A stretch of 64,000 nucleotides of DNA from Hyphomicrobiales bacterium (GCA_021775835.1 JAJFHC010000120.1:1-64000), one strand, 5' to 3'; shown: positions 29,512 to 39,326, numbered from the stretch's first letter. Numbers and translations are program-made. The notes: generated from the sequence alone by a model not told the origin.

Positions 29512-30804
29512 ATGGCTAATGTTGTCGTGGTCGGCTCCCAATGGGGAGACGAAGGCAAGGGGAAGATCGTGGACTGGCTGTCGGAGCGCGCCGATATCGT
29601 GGTGCGTTTCCAGGGCGGGCACAACGCGGGCCACACGCTGGTCATCGATGGCATAACCTACAAACTCAGTCTGCTGCCGTCCGGCGTCGTCCGTCAGAAC
29701 AAACTGTCGGTCATCGGCAATGGCGTGGTTGTCGATCCATGGGCACTGGTCGACGAGATCGACAGGCTTTCGTCGCAGGGCATCGAGGTGTCGCACAATA
29801 ATCTGCGTATTGCGGAGAATGCGACACTGATCCTGCCGATCCACCGGGAACTGGACGGCTTGCGCGAAGCGGCCGCCGGTGACGGCAAGATCGGTACCAC
29901 CAAACGAGGCATCGGTCCGGCCTATGAGGACAAGGTTGGCAGGCGGGCCATCCGGATCATGGATCTGCAGAACCTGCAGACTCTGAGCGGCAAGATCGAC
30001 CGGCTTTTGACGCATCACAACGCGTTGCTTCGCGGATTGGGCGAACCTGAAGTCACGAACAAGGACCTATACGAGCCACTGGCTGAAGTGGCGCCGAAGA
30101 TACTTCCCTACATGGACAAGGTCTGGGCGCTGCTGGACGAAGCCAAACGTGGTGGCAAGCGCATATTGTTCGAGGGCGCTCAGGGAACCTTGCTCGACAT
30201 CGACCATGGAACCTATCCGTTCGTGACATCTTCGAACACGGTCGCCGCCCAGGCGGCCACCGGCAGCGGCGTCGGACCGGGTTCGATATCCTCGGTGCTG
30301 GGAATAACCAAGGCCTATACGACCCGGGTGGGCTCGGGACCGTTTCCGACCGAACTGGTTGACGAGATTGGCCAGCGGTTGGGTGAGAGAGGTCATGAGT
30401 TCGGCACTGTTACCGGCCGGTCCCGGCGGTGCGGATGGTTCGATGCCGCACTTGTGCGCCAGGCCATCAAGACCAGTGGCATTACCGGAATCGCCCTGAC
30501 GAAACTCGATATCCTTGATGGATTCGAGGAACTGAAAGTGGGCATTGGATATTTTCTCGACGGCGAGCAGATCGACTATCTGCCGGCCTCTCAAGGTGCG
30601 CAGGCCCGTGCCACGCCGATCTACGAAAGTCTCGAAGGCTGGTCCGGCAGCACACGGGGTGCGCGGTCCTGGGGCGATCTTCCGGCTCAGGCGGTGAAGT
30701 ATATCCGCCGCGTCGAGGAACTGATCGAAGCCCCGGTTACCTTGCTGTCCACCAGCCCGGAACGCGACGACACGATCCTGATGAAGGATCCGTTCGAGGA
30801 TTAA
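29512..30804 (+). CDS. purA: Adenylosuccinate synthetase PurA
   Basis: A 430-residue enzyme with the N-terminal GTP loop [27 protein letters not shown] near residue 38, the [17 protein letters not shown] block near 128, and [20 protein letters not shown] near 300. It makes adenylosuccinate from IMP and aspartate with GTP, the first committed step to AMP. It is a stand-alone gene after serA, in the order serA-purA often seen in alphaproteobacteria. Confidence 0.98.
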   Translation: MANVVVVGSQWGDEGKGKIVDWLSERADIVVRFQGGHNAGHTLVIDGITYKLSLLPSGVVRQNKLSVIGNGVVVDPWALVDEIDRLSSQGIEVSHNNLRIAENATLILPIHRELDGLREAAAGDGKIGTTKRGIGPAYEDKVGRRAIRIMDLQNLQTLSGKIDRLLTHHNALLRGLGEPEVTNKDLYEPLAEVAPKILPYMDKVWALLDEAKRGGKRILFEGAQGTLLDIDHGTYPFVTSSNTVAAQAATGSGVGPGSISSVLGITKAYTTRVGSGPFPTELVDEIGQRLGERGHEFGTVTGRSRRCGWFDAALVRQAIKTSGITGIALTKLDILDGFEELKVGIGYFLDGEQIDYLPASQGAQARATPIYESLEGWSGSTRGARSWGDLPAQAVKYIRRVEELIEAPVTLLSTSPERDDTILMKDPFED

Positions 30805-30956
30805 TCCCCGTCGTTTTCACAATACTGCCGTTTTTCGTTCAGCAACCGTTCAGGCGCGGGGTGCTTTATTGGGTCATCGAATGTTCGAGGTGCGTACAAC
30901 GTGTCGGGGCGCCGCGAAGATATTTCTGGATTAGAGACCTTCTGGAGTAAGAACCA

Positions 30957-31442
30957 ATGTCAGTGCGAATCCTTAAACCTCTTGCCCTGTCAGCTGTCAT
31001 CGCCATGGCAGCACTTGCCGCCCCAACCAAGGCCAAAGCCGGTGACGGCGGCGACATAATTGCCGGTGCCATAATCGGCATTACGGCCGGCGCTATCCTG
31101 GGCAGTATTGCCCATGACTCCCATCACCGCAGCTATTATGAGCCGCGCTATCGGCCACGCCACTACCGGCGCCCGGTGCGCGTCTATGAAGAGCGTGTTT
31201 ATTACGAGGAGCCGGAATACATTGAGGACGATTACGATGTTCCGGCTTACGCCTACGATAACGACGGCTACGATGCGCCTCCGCCACGCCGCCGCTATCG
31301 CAATGCCCGGCGGGTTTCCTATGGCGCGCCACGTGAGGGAAGCAAGGCCTGGTATCGCTATTGCGCCAACAAGTTTCGCTCGTTCGATGCCCGGTCCGGC
31401 ACCTATCAGCCCTATGAAGGTCCTCGCCGCCGTTGCCGTTGA
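30957..31442 (+). CDS. BA14K family protein
   Basis: A 161-residue exported protein. The signal peptide ends near PTKAKA (residue 28). A Gly/Ala/Ile hydrophobic segment follows (DIIAGAIIGITAGAILGS), then a Tyr/Arg/Pro/Glu-rich middle. The C-terminal BA14K signature is WYRYCANKFRSFDARSGTYQPYEG with a final Cys (RRRCR). BA14K was described in Brucella as an immunoreactive, lectin-like envelope protein. GGAG stands eight bases before the ATG. The family is largely confined to alphaproteobacteria and supports the taxonomic reading. Confidence 0.85.
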   Translation: MSVRILKPLALSAVIAMAALAAPTKAKAGDGGDIIAGAIIGITAGAILGSIAHDSHHRSYYEPRYRPRHYRRPVRVYEERVYYEEPEYIEDDYDVPAYAYDNDGYDAPPPRRRYRNARRVSYGAPREGSKAWYRYCANKFRSFDARSGTYQPYEGPRRRCR

Positions 31443-31474
31443 GTCTGGTTGCTCTCAACAGTACTGAAATTGAA

Positions 31475-31511
31475 AACCCCTCCCGCGCGACTTGATCGCA
31501 GGGGAGGGGTT
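31475..31511. terminator. Bidirectional terminator hairpin between convergent genes
   Basis: Arms AACCCCTCCC (31475-31484) and GGGAGGGGTT (31502-31511) enclose 17 bases, with an extra G on the inner side. It is preceded by AAAA and followed by TTCTCT. It lies between the BA14K gene and the convergent peroxiredoxin-like gene and could serve both. Confidence 0.7.
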
Positions 31512-31567
31512 CTCTGATTCCTGAAGTGCGGCTTTGTTTCTGTCCATTATACCAGCGGTGCCTACTA

Positions 31568-32134
31568 TTACTCGGCGGCAACCGCATCATGATCGACGAC
31601 CTCGCCGCGGGCGGGATAGCCCTTGTCGATGACGAAGCCCACGGCACCCAGAATGTCGCCGAAGGCCGGACGGGCAAACGGCATGGTCTGCACTGAACCA
31701 AAATAGAGTGTGCCATCGGTACGGACGAGAAAGAGACCGGGCTCAACAAACAGGGCAGGTTCTTCGAGTCCTGACGACGTCACGCCATTGCTGGTTGAAA
31801 TGTAAAGGCCCCATTGGCGTGCGGTTGCGAGGTCAAGGCCGTATCCGATGTTCAGATTGTCGAGACTCCACTCGGCTTTTGCCTTCTCGGCACGGTCTTC
31901 GGTGTCGCTGGAGAGCACGATCACTTCAACGCCTTTTTCACTGAAGTCGGCTAACTTGCGATTGAGGTCGCGCAGATAGTTGGAGCAAATCGGACAGTGC
32001 AGACCGCGGTACACGACAACCATGGTGAAGTGTTCGGGCGATTGGGCAGCAAGCGACCATCGACCGCCACCGACGGTGGCAATGTCGAGGGCAGGAACAG
32101 GTTGGCGCGGAATCAGGGGAGTTATTGGGGACAT
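31568..32134 (-). CDS. Peroxiredoxin-like (AhpC/TSA fold) protein
   Basis: A 188-residue thioredoxin-fold protein. The active region is VVVYRGLHCPICSNYLRDLN, a CxxC motif at the place of the peroxidatic Cys (near residue 50); helix and strand elements such as VEVIVLSSDTEDRAEKA follow. It is probably a thiol peroxidase or disulfide reductase in the cytoplasm, since no signal peptide is visible. ATG at 32134 (MSPITPL) is chosen; an in-frame ATG lies at 32152. It lies downstream of rpoH on the same strand, 159 bases away. Confidence 0.83.
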   Translation of the reverse strand: MSPITPLIPRQPVPALDIATVGGGRWSLAAQSPEHFTMVVVYRGLHCPICSNYLRDLNRKLADFSEKGVEVIVLSSDTEDRAEKAKAEWSLDNLNIGYGLDLATARQWGLYISTSNGVTSSGLEEPALFVEPGLFLVRTDGTLYFGSVQTMPFARPAFGDILGAVGFVIDKGYPARGEVVDHDAVAAE

Positions 32135-32293
32135 GGTAGCTCCTGTCATCATCGGGTTGGACGTTGACTGATACCTACACCGCCATGACCCTACGTGCCA
32201 TCAATTCACCGTGAAATCGGGCACGTGCACGGAGCTTCCTTTTCCGTCATCCGGGAAACCACGAACTCAGTGCCGCGAATGCGACGCTGGATA

Positions 32294-33175
32294 TCACGCC
32301 GCGTTGGAAGATGCCGCTTCGCGGGCGGCCTTCTGCACGGCCTTCTGCACCTTTTCGAAGGCGCGGACTTCGATCTGCCGGATCCGCTCGCGGCTGACGT
32401 CGAATTCCTGGGACAGGTCTTCAAGTGTCATCGGTTCGTCGGAAAGGCGCCTGGCCTCGAAGATCCTTTGTTCGCGTTCGCTCAAGGATCCCAGGGCCGT
32501 GCTCAGCAACGCGCGGCGCTGTAACAGTTCCTCAGACTCTGCAAGCCTGGTTTCCTGGTCGGGTTCATCGTCGACCAGCCAGTCCTGCCATTCGCCTTCG
32601 GCATCCGCCTTGAGCGGTGCGTTGAGAGAAGTGTCGCCACCGAGCCGACGGTTCATGGACACCACGTCTTCCTCAGGCACGCCCAGTCGTTCCGAGATCA
32701 GGGCCACCTGGTCAGGGCGGAGATCGCCGTCTTCCAGGGCCTGGATCTGTCCCTTGACTTTACGCAGATTGAAGAAGAGTTTCTTCTGGCTGGCCGTGGT
32801 TCCCATTTTCACAAGGCTCCACGACCGTAGAATATATTCCTGAATGGCCGCCCTGATCCACCACATGGCATAGGTCGCAAGCCGGAAGCCTCTTTCCGGT
32901 TCGAACCGTTTTACCGCCTGCATCAGACCGACATTGCCTTCGGACACGACTTCTGAGATCGGCAGGCCATAGCCGCGATATCCCATGGCAATTTTTGCCA
33001 CAAGACGCAAGTGACTGGTCACGAGTCGGTGCGCTGCTTCGGGGTCTTCGTGTTCGCGCCAACGTTTGCCCAGCATGTATTCTTCGTCCGGCTCCAGCAT
33101 CGGAAACTTCCGGATTTCCTGGAGATAGCGGCTCAGGCCTTCGCTTGTGATTGTCGGCACTGATCGTATTGCCAT
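32294..33175 (-). CDS. rpoH: RNA polymerase heat-shock sigma factor RpoH (sigma-32)
   Basis: A 293-residue sigma-70 family protein. Region 2 contains VVSEGNVGLMQAVKRFEPERGFRLATYAMWWIRAAIQEYI; the RpoH-specific box follows as LRSWSLVKMGTTASQKKLFFNLRK; region 4 is LEDLSQEFDVSRERIRQIEVRAFEKVQ. It directs transcription of heat-shock genes. Start ATG 33175 (MAIRSVPTITSEG), with a longer frame upstream. Many alphaproteobacteria have two RpoH copies, so this need not be the only one. FtsH, its likely degrader, is encoded at 19764-21689. Confidence 0.96.
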   Translation of the reverse strand: MAIRSVPTITSEGLSRYLQEIRKFPMLEPDEEYMLGKRWREHEDPEAAHRLVTSHLRLVAKIAMGYRGYGLPISEVVSEGNVGLMQAVKRFEPERGFRLATYAMWWIRAAIQEYILRSWSLVKMGTTASQKKLFFNLRKVKGQIQALEDGDLRPDQVALISERLGVPEEDVVSMNRRLGGDTSLNAPLKADAEGEWQDWLVDDEPDQETRLAESEELLQRRALLSTALGSLSEREQRIFEARRLSDEPMTLEDLSQEFDVSRERIRQIEVRAFEKVQKAVQKAAREAASSNAA

Positions 33176-33308
33176 TGGCTTACCCCAAAGTCCTTTTTTT
33201 ACATTTCTGACGAACGGGCACACACTACCGTGCTGCGCCTCCCGACGTAGTTACAACCCTATATATGCGCTCCATATGACAAATGTAAGGCCTGAAAGGG
33301 ATTTCACG

Positions 33309-34316
33309 TCAAGTTGAGCGGCGGCATAAATCGACAAGCATTTCAAGATCTTGCGGCAAGCTGCTTTCGAAACGCATGGCAGTACCGGTTACCGGGTGTT
33401 CAAATCCCAGTACAGCGGCATGAAGTGCCTGCCGGTTCAGACGATCCAGGGCGTTGGCAGCATCAGGAGAGAGCCGGTTGCGGCTGGCGGCGAAGCCGGA
33501 ACCGTAGCTGGCATCACCGAGGAGGGGATGGCCGATATGGGCCATGTGCACGCGTATCTGATGGGTCCGCCCGGTTTCAAGCCGGCAACGCACGAGGCTT
33601 GCAACGGACACTGCCGGCGCTGGAGGCAGGGCGTCTTCGACCGCGAAGTGGGTAATTGCGTCCTTGCCGCCCTCACGGACCACCGCCATCTTCTGGCGGT
33701 TGGAGTTCGCTCTTGCCAATGCACCGTGGATCGTGCCCGACCGGCGATCCGGCACGCCCCAGACGAGCGCCAGGTAAGCCCTCTCAAGCTTTCCGTCACG
33801 GCCATGAGCGGCAAACTGTTGTGACAACCCCGCATGGGCCGCGTCAGTCTTGGCAACCACCAGCAGACCGGATGTATCCTTGTCGATCCGGTGAACGATG
33901 CCCGGCCTGCGGACGCCGCCTATCCCTGACAGACTGGCTCCACAATGATGAATGAGGGCGTTGACAAGCGTGCCCGTCCAATGACCGGCGGCAGGATGGA
34001 CAACCAGGCCTGCCGGTTTGTCGATGACAATCAGGTGTTCATCTTCGAAAGCCACGTTGAGCGCTATGTTCTCAGGTTTTGGAACCGGATCTTCCGGTGC
34101 CGGCAGGACCACACCCACTTCGTCACCTGGAACCAATCTGTAGTTGGGCGCGCGCGTTTCCTGTTGCCCGACCGATACGAAACCCTGCTTAATGAGTTCC
34201 TTGAAACGGGAACGGCTGATTTCAGAAACATAAAGGTGTAGAAACCGGTCAAGGCGTTCGCCAGCATCGGTATCTGCCGCTATAAGACTACGCTTATCTG
34301 GAGTGTTGGAATTCAT
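33309..34316 (-). CDS. rluD: RluA/RluD family 23S rRNA pseudouridine synthase
   Basis: A 335-residue protein. An S4 RNA-binding domain covers residues 10-75 (GERLDRFLHLYVSEISRSRFKELIKQGFVSV). The catalytic domain has the Asp in GIVHRIDKDTSGLLVVAKT, the LxRAYLALVWG block and GRTHQIRVHMAHIGHPLLGDASYG. The S4 domain and motif II suggest RluD-like modification of helix 69 of 23S rRNA, though exact sites are inference. The ATG at 34316 shares two bases with the ATG of the opposite gene; the open frame continues to 34622 but has no family resemblance there. Confidence 0.92.
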   Translation of the reverse strand: MNSNTPDKRSLIAADTDAGERLDRFLHLYVSEISRSRFKELIKQGFVSVGQQETRAPNYRLVPGDEVGVVLPAPEDPVPKPENIALNVAFEDEHLIVIDKPAGLVVHPAAGHWTGTLVNALIHHCGASLSGIGGVRRPGIVHRIDKDTSGLLVVAKTDAAHAGLSQQFAAHGRDGKLERAYLALVWGVPDRRSGTIHGALARANSNRQKMAVVREGGKDAITHFAVEDALPPAPAVSVASLVRCRLETGRTHQIRVHMAHIGHPLLGDASYGSGFAASRNRLSPDAANALDRLNRQALHAAVLGFEHPVTGTAMRFESSLPQDLEMLVDLCRRST

Positions 34317-34698
34317 GACTGAGTCACAGACGTTGGAGGACGAGAAGTCGAACGGGTCCGAGTTTTCGGAGTCGGGGGAACCCGTGAAGAACCCACGATT
34401 CTTGAAGGGGCTGGTGATCTTTCTGGGTATATTACTCATCGGCGGTTTCGTTGTCGTGTTTTCCACCATCATATACCGTGCGGTCAACCTGCCTGAATCA
34501 AAGCAGGGGTATAAGGGCACGGCCGGGTTCGAAGACATGCTGGTTACCGTGCCTGCGGGTGCGGCTATAACGTCGATGGAACTGGACGGGGCCCGGTTGG
34601 CTATCCAGGTAAAGTCCGGCAATGGCGAAGAAGTCCTGATCGTCGATACGCGCCAGGGCCGGTTGCTCGGCCGGATCCGGCTACAGGCAGGAGACTGA
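34315..34698 (+). CDS. Single-pass membrane protein, DUF6476-like
   Basis: A 127-residue protein with an acidic N-terminal tail, one membrane helix near residues 31-53 (GLVIFLGILLIGGFVVVFSTIIY) and a small C-terminal domain (VTVPAGAAITSMELDGARLAIQV...EVLIVDTRQGRLLGRIRL) that resembles the short proteins annotated DUF6476 next to rluD in alphaproteobacteria. No function is known. GGAG lies 11 bases before the ATG at 34315. The gene is divergent from rluD with start codons overlapping in a single CATG. Confidence 0.7.
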   Translation: MTESQTLEDEKSNGSEFSESGEPVKNPRFLKGLVIFLGILLIGGFVVVFSTIIYRAVNLPESKQGYKGTAGFEDMLVTVPAGAAITSMELDGARLAIQVKSGNGEEVLIVDTRQGRLLGRIRLQAGD

Positions 34699-34759
34699 TT
34701 GCTCCGTCACCGTGGCGCTCGTCAAAGAACCGACCGTCTTTCAATGAGTGACTGTGTGA

Positions 34760-35944
34760 TTACTTTTGCGTCAATTCGTTCTGCAACGCACGGATACGGG
34801 CAGCGAGGGACGATGATCCTTTGCCGCCGCCATCGTCGGTTCCGGTCTGGGACACATCGGCATCGTCTTCAGATGGTGTTGCTTCGCTCACGGATGCTGC
34901 CGGCGCTGCCTGTTTTTCCTGAGAGCCCCGCGCGGCCGTGATCGGTGTAACGTTGCTGGGTGTTTCCGGTTGCTGGTCCGGTTCCAGTTTCATTTTGTCG
35001 AGGTCTATTTCCGCCACCAGCCTGGAGATAATGTTCTTCATATCGACGGCGACTGCGTCGACTTCCTTGCGCAGATTTCCATAAGGATTGACGCGGCTCT
35101 TCCAGGTCGTTTCCAGCGCTCCGATTTCCTCGCGCAGCCTGGAAGACTCCCGTTCGGCCCGTTCAAGATCGGACACGAGAGCATCGCGATCCTCGCCCAG
35201 ACGGGTGAGGTGACGCTGGTAGATCTGGATCTGGCGTGGATCTTCCGAATCTTCCGCGCGCATGGATTCGCGCAACATTGTAATGTCCCTGCGGGTTTCG
35301 TAGAGCTTTGCGCGCTGGCGTTCGATTTCGCCGGCAAGGCTGCCAAGCTGGTTGACGCGGTCAGCCATCGTCTGATGGGCAAGTTCGAATGTCCGGTCCT
35401 CTGCTTCCTGGCGTTCTGAATTCTTCCGCAAATGGGCAAGTTCGTTGTCACGGCCACTGGCAAGTTCGGAGTGTTCCTTCAGCGCACGCCTCTGGCGCTC
35501 GAGTACTTCGCCCTGTTTGCGGATCTTTTCACCCTGCTGAAGCGCCAGTTCGGTCTTGACCCGCAGGTCTTCTTCCAGCGGTGCGGCACGGCTTGTGAGC
35601 TTCATGATCTTGGCATCGCGCTCGATGAGTTGAGCGGCCTGGTCTTTTGACCTTTCCATTAATTCGTCGATGCGATCGCCCTGGCGTGAGATCTCGACAA
35701 CGTGACGACCGTTCTTTTCCTTCAACTCCTCGACAGTGAGTTCCAGCTTCCGCGTCGACAGGGCAAATTCCGCCTTGAGCTGGTCACGGTCAGCTTGGAT
35801 TTCAGCCATCGTCAGGGGCGATTGGCTCTGAATTCGTTTGGTTGTAATTCTGGCAGCCTGGCGCCAAAGCACTGGCGCGAAAAACAATCCAAGCAGGCCG
35901 GCACAAAGGAAACCGAGCGCGATGAACATGATCGTCTGTATCAT
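34760..35944 (-). CDS. Membrane-anchored coiled-coil protein of unknown function
   Basis: A 394-residue protein with one N-terminal membrane helix (residues 5-27), then a long charged region (about 45-300) with heptad-like patterns (LKAEFALSTRKLELTVEELKEKN, LQQGEKIRKQGEVLERQRRALKEHSELAS) that should form a coiled coil, and a disordered Ser/Asp/Gly/Pro tail. Its layout recalls RmuC- or EzrA-like envelope scaffolds, but I see no known domain. It is convergent with the gene at 34315. Confidence 0.65.
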   Translation of the reverse strand: MIQTIMFIALGFLCAGLLGLFFAPVLWRQAARITTKRIQSQSPLTMAEIQADRDQLKAEFALSTRKLELTVEELKEKNGRHVVEISRQGDRIDELMERSKDQAAQLIERDAKIMKLTSRAAPLEEDLRVKTELALQQGEKIRKQGEVLERQRRALKEHSELASGRDNELAHLRKNSERQEAEDRTFELAHQTMADRVNQLGSLAGEIERQRAKLYETRRDITMLRESMRAEDSEDPRQIQIYQRHLTRLGEDRDALVSDLERAERESSRLREEIGALETTWKSRVNPYGNLRKEVDAVAVDMKNIISRLVAEIDLDKMKLEPDQQPETPSNVTPITAARGSQEKQAAPAASVSEATPSEDDADVSQTGTDDGGGKGSSSLAARIRALQNELTQK

Positions 35945-36178
35945 CGTTAGTTTCGCCCTTTAAGAGACCTGTGCCAATCTTGAATTTCTGATTGTAACTA
36001 TTGCCATTTTTCGGCTCCGGCGTCCATTCCCGTGCGCAGTTAGGGTTAAGGCCGAGCGTCAAATCCCAATTCCGATAATGGCACGGCACACCATGTGTGA
36101 ACAGACGTTCGGTGAGTTAGCACGGTCGCGCCGACAGGTCAAAAGGACCGCGTCACCAAATTCCGGGCCACAAAAAAC

Positions 36179-36775
36179 TCAGAAAGGGTTCCAGGTCGGC
36201 GCAGGCGTGAATTTGAGGTAACCGATATTGACGCCAAGCCGGGCCCCCACACCGGTACGGATTGGTGCCAGAACCAGATCATAGCGCTGCAGGAAGTTCA
36301 CCCCAAGTCCACCGACGACGTAGGCCGACCCTTCAACGCCGGGGATGCGGTAATAGATGTCATCGATTGATCTCATGTTGTAGATCAGCGTCAGAACACG
36401 AGACCCGTTCCCGCCAAAGTCCAGGCCGATCGAGGGGCCCTGCCAGTATATCTTTCTCTGACCACCGGCTTTGGGGTGAATTGTTCCTTCGCCATATCGC
36501 AAGCCGCCGACAAACGAACCGGCCGCTTCTTCTCCGATGATGTAAGCGTTGGGTCTGCCGCGCTGGCGGAAGACATATTCGACCATCTCGGCCAGTCCAC
36601 CGGTCGTCTTGCCGAAAAAGGTGTGGCCGGCGTCGACGATTTCCTGAGGAGAGTAGGTGCCACTGTTCGACGGCGTTGCCTGATATGACTGCGCGAAGGA
36701 AGCGGTGCTTGTGGCAAAGGCGACAATGAACAGCCAGACGAACGGGGCGACAATTGTGCGGAGGGTTATTTTCAT
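36179..36775 (-). CDS. eipA: DUF1134 (EipA-type) periplasmic protein
   Basis: A 198-residue exported protein; the signal peptide ends near ATSTASFAQS (residue 28). The DUF1134 core follows: EIVDAGHTFFGKTTGGLAEMVEYVF, GRPNAYIIGEEAAGSFVGGLRYGEG, KIYWQGPSIGLDFGGNGSR and VGARLGVNIGYLKFTP. In Brucella the DUF1134 protein EipA is needed for envelope integrity and is under CtrA control. The symbol is given by family; no clear TTAA-N7-TTAA site was seen upstream here. Confidence 0.83.
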   Translation of the reverse strand: MKITLRTIVAPFVWLFIVAFATSTASFAQSYQATPSNSGTYSPQEIVDAGHTFFGKTTGGLAEMVEYVFRQRGRPNAYIIGEEAAGSFVGGLRYGEGTIHPKAGGQRKIYWQGPSIGLDFGGNGSRVLTLIYNMRSIDDIYYRIPGVEGSAYVVGGLGVNFLQRYDLVLAPIRTGVGARLGVNIGYLKFTPAPTWNPF

Positions 36776-36980
36776 CTGATCCGAAACCTTGTGAGGGGAA
36801 ACTCTGTGTGAGGTGCTTGGATTGCCTTGCTTCCCGATGCTGTCGGGTGTTCCTGACCCCCGAGCCGGTATTTTCCGTGTTTGCCGCTTTTTTACCTGTT
36901 TGTCCTAAGCTCTACGGAATGTGTCCATGATCAAACAACTCGAATCTGTTTCGAACACCCAGCGTATATGAGCATGAATT

Positions 36981-37505
36981 ATGTCAAAGAATAGGCCGCA
37001 ACAACGCGATTCGCAGCGAAAAACGCATTGGGGCCGTCTCGGCTTGAGGTGTCTCGCGCTTGGCAGTGGTCTGCTCGCTTGGGGTTACGTCCAGCCGGCC
37101 TTGGCCTCGACCAACGAGAGGATCTGGACAGGCACGGCTTCCGGCATCGCAATTGGCGGGTACGATCCCATGACCTATTTTGTGGATGGGTTGGCAAGGC
37201 AGGGTTCATCATCATTCGAATGGACGTGGCAGGGCGTTACCTGGCGTTTCCGGAATGAGGGAAACCTCAGTGCGTTCAAGCGGCACCCCGTGGTCTATGC
37301 ACCTCAATTGGGCGGGTATGGTGTCATGGCGGCGGCTGAAGGACTGTCGGCGCGGGGACATCCTCATGTCTGGTCCATCCACAAGGGAAAGCTCTACCTG
37401 TTCTATTCAACTGAAGCCCGAAGTGAGTGGCGAAAGGATCCCGACAAATGGACCGGGGCGGCGACAGCGAAATGGCCGGCTATCGAGCGGACGCTCAGCC
37501 GCTGA
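36981..37505 (+). CDS. Exported YHS domain protein
   Basis: A 174-residue protein with a basic N-terminus and signal peptide (about 20-42, ending PALAST). The YHS-like domain starts at IAIGGYDPMTYFVDGLARQGSSSFEWTWQGVTWRF and continues to YAPQLGGYGVMAAAEGL and WSIHKGKLYLFYS. In many relatives the GGYC Cys is present and is thought to bind metal; here it is Gly (GGYGV). It could be a periplasmic metal-related protein; function unknown. Convergent with cysQ, 40 bases away. Confidence 0.78.
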   Translation: MSKNRPQQRDSQRKTHWGRLGLRCLALGSGLLAWGYVQPALASTNERIWTGTASGIAIGGYDPMTYFVDGLARQGSSSFEWTWQGVTWRFRNEGNLSAFKRHPVVYAPQLGGYGVMAAAEGLSARGHPHVWSIHKGKLYLFYSTEARSEWRKDPDKWTGAATAKWPAIERTLSR

Positions 37506-37545
37506 TGGCCAAAAAGCGCCGCGTGCAATCGGGCCAGTGTCCGTT

Positions 37546-38337
37546 TTACCGCCAACCACGCGCAACAAATCCTGGGTTATCAAGACCTCTTTCTGTCTTG
37601 GCGTAACGCAGCGGCAATCCATCGAATGTCGTAACGCTGCCGCCTGCACTTTCCAGGACTGCTTGTCCGGCTGCCGTGTCCCATTCCATGGTTCGGCCGT
37701 GCCGGGGGTAGAGGTCCGCCTGACCGCACGCCAAACGGCAAAACTTCAGTGATGAGCCAGCCGAGATTCGTTCGGCGACTGTGAAGTCATGCAGATAAGC
37801 CTCAAGAGCCGGATCGCTGTGCGAGCGACTGGCAATAACCGTCAAGCCAGATTCAGGCGGCGTTCGCACGGTGATGGGTTCCCAGGTGCCGCCCGCATTG
37901 TCACCTCGAATTTCGAACGCGCCGATTTTGCGGTCCGCTACGAAAAACCGGTCGATGGCTGGCGCATAGACAATTCCGGACATGGGTACGTTGTCATGAA
38001 CCAGGGCGATATTCACGGTGAATTCGCCATTGCGGTTCACAAATTCACGGGTGCCGTCGAGCGGATCGACAAGAAAGAATGTTCTGGCGATCCGCGACGG
38101 TGTGGACGTAGCGTGCTGCTCTTCCGAGATGACCTGGATGTGTGGCGCCAGGGTTGCGATATGGTCCAGAATGATGGCCTCGGATGCAAGATCGGCATCC
38201 GTCACCGGGCTGTTGTCAGCCTTCGAAGAAACTTCAAAACCGGCATTGTAAATCTCCATGATCTTGCTCCCGGCCTCGAAGGCACAAGGGACAAGCGACC
38301 GGATAATACCGGCACCATCTGGACGGTTGTCTTCCAT
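37546..38337 (-). CDS. cysQ: 3'(2'),5'-bisphosphate nucleotidase CysQ
   Basis: A 263-residue inositol-monophosphatase-fold enzyme. Metal-binding motifs are Glu-Glu in QVISEEQ near residue 70, DPLDGTREFVNRNGEFTV near 90, and a C-terminal EWDTAAGQAVLESAGG near 220. It removes the 3' phosphate from PAP made in sulfate assimilation and lipid or carrier-protein chemistry. Li/Mg sensitivity is known for the family. The start is ATG 38337; a GTG 12 bases upstream is in frame. Confidence 0.92.
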   Translation of the reverse strand: MEDNRPDGAGIIRSLVPCAFEAGSKIMEIYNAGFEVSSKADNSPVTDADLASEAIILDHIATLAPHIQVISEEQHATSTPSRIARTFFLVDPLDGTREFVNRNGEFTVNIALVHDNVPMSGIVYAPAIDRFFVADRKIGAFEIRGDNAGGTWEPITVRTPPESGLTVIASRSHSDPALEAYLHDFTVAERISAGSSLKFCRLACGQADLYPRHGRTMEWDTAAGQAVLESAGGSVTTFDGLPLRYAKTERGLDNPGFVARGWR

Positions 38338-38572
38338 GTTTGGCTTCACACCTGATCACGCAGTAACGCGGCTTGCATGCTCACTGCTCAGAAATTACAA
38401 AAACTGATTCGTTTTGTCATAACCGTACGGTCCTAGGCCAGAAGAAAATGAAAGCAGTTTTCAAAAGTCTTTATTCTCCGGGATCTTAGAGAGCCTGCAT
38501 CAGCGAACTTGGCATTCCGGTCCATGCGATGTATCAGCGTTCGGGATGAAGAAATTTGGGGAAGATTTGCCA

Positions 38573-39208
38573 ATGAACGCCGCGCCACTCGAAGCCTTGG
38601 AACTTGCCGCCCTGATGTGCAGTCGTGTCTGTCACGATGTAATCAGCCCGGTTGGTGCCATAACAAACGGTCTTGAGGTGCTGGAGGATGAAGACGATGA
38701 GAAAATGCGCGGGTTTGCGCTTGATCTCATCAAGAAAAGTGCCAAACAGGCGTCCGCCAAGCTTCAGTTCGCCAGAGTGGCCTTCGGTGCTGCGGGTTCT
38801 GCCGGTGCTCAAATCGATCTCGGTGACGCGCAGGACGTGACGTCGGGTTTCATCGGCAAGGAGAAGGTTACACTACACTGGACCGGACCGAGAGAAACAC
38901 GACCCAAGAACGAGGTTAAGTTGCTTCTGAACATGGTTCTTGTGGGGTTGACGACCATTCCGCGGGGCGGAGATCTGTCGGTTGGCATTGATGGCTCGAC
39001 GATAGTGGTCCTGTGCGTCGGCGAGGCAGCGAACATTCCTGCCGGTACAGCTGAACTTTTGGACGGGACTACAGATGTCGAAGGCATAGACCCCCGCTCA
39101 GTGCAGATCTATTTTACCGGTCGGGTTGCGGCCCTGGCGGGGATGAGCCTGGACGTCACAGCAAACGATGGCGAAGTTCAATTGATTGCGCGCACCGTCT
39201 CATCATAA
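38573..39208 (+). CDS. chpT: Histidine phosphotransferase ChpT
   Basis: A 211-residue protein of the ChpT family. The phosphorylated His is in LAALMCSRVCHDVISPVGAITNGLEVLE near residue 31, inside a helical hairpin (DHp-like), followed by a degenerate ATPase-like domain. ChpT passes phosphate from CckA to CtrA and CpdR, so it is a direct partner of the CtrA encoded at 49674-50381. GGGGA lies ahead of ATG 38573. It is 118 bases upstream of cheA, placing the cell-cycle relay next to the chemotaxis operon. Confidence 0.93.
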   Translation: MNAAPLEALELAALMCSRVCHDVISPVGAITNGLEVLEDEDDEKMRGFALDLIKKSAKQASAKLQFARVAFGAAGSAGAQIDLGDAQDVTSGFIGKEKVTLHWTGPRETRPKNEVKLLLNMVLVGLTTIPRGGDLSVGIDGSTIVVLCVGEAANIPAGTAELLDGTTDVEGIDPRSVQIYFTGRVAALAGMSLDVTANDGEVQLIARTVSS

Positions 39209-39326
39209 AAATCGCGCGCACTGCGCTGGTCATTTCAAGCATTGTTAACCCTTTCCGGTCAGAATCCTTGGCTCGACAGGCGTTTCGAAATCTCGGAACG
39301 CTTCCAAGGCTGGAAGGGGCGGTTTT

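Noticed and set aside
34317..34622. A 102-residue N-terminal extension of the rluD frame
   Set aside because: The extension lies over the divergent membrane-protein gene and has no resemblance to the S4 domain or to a targeting signal.
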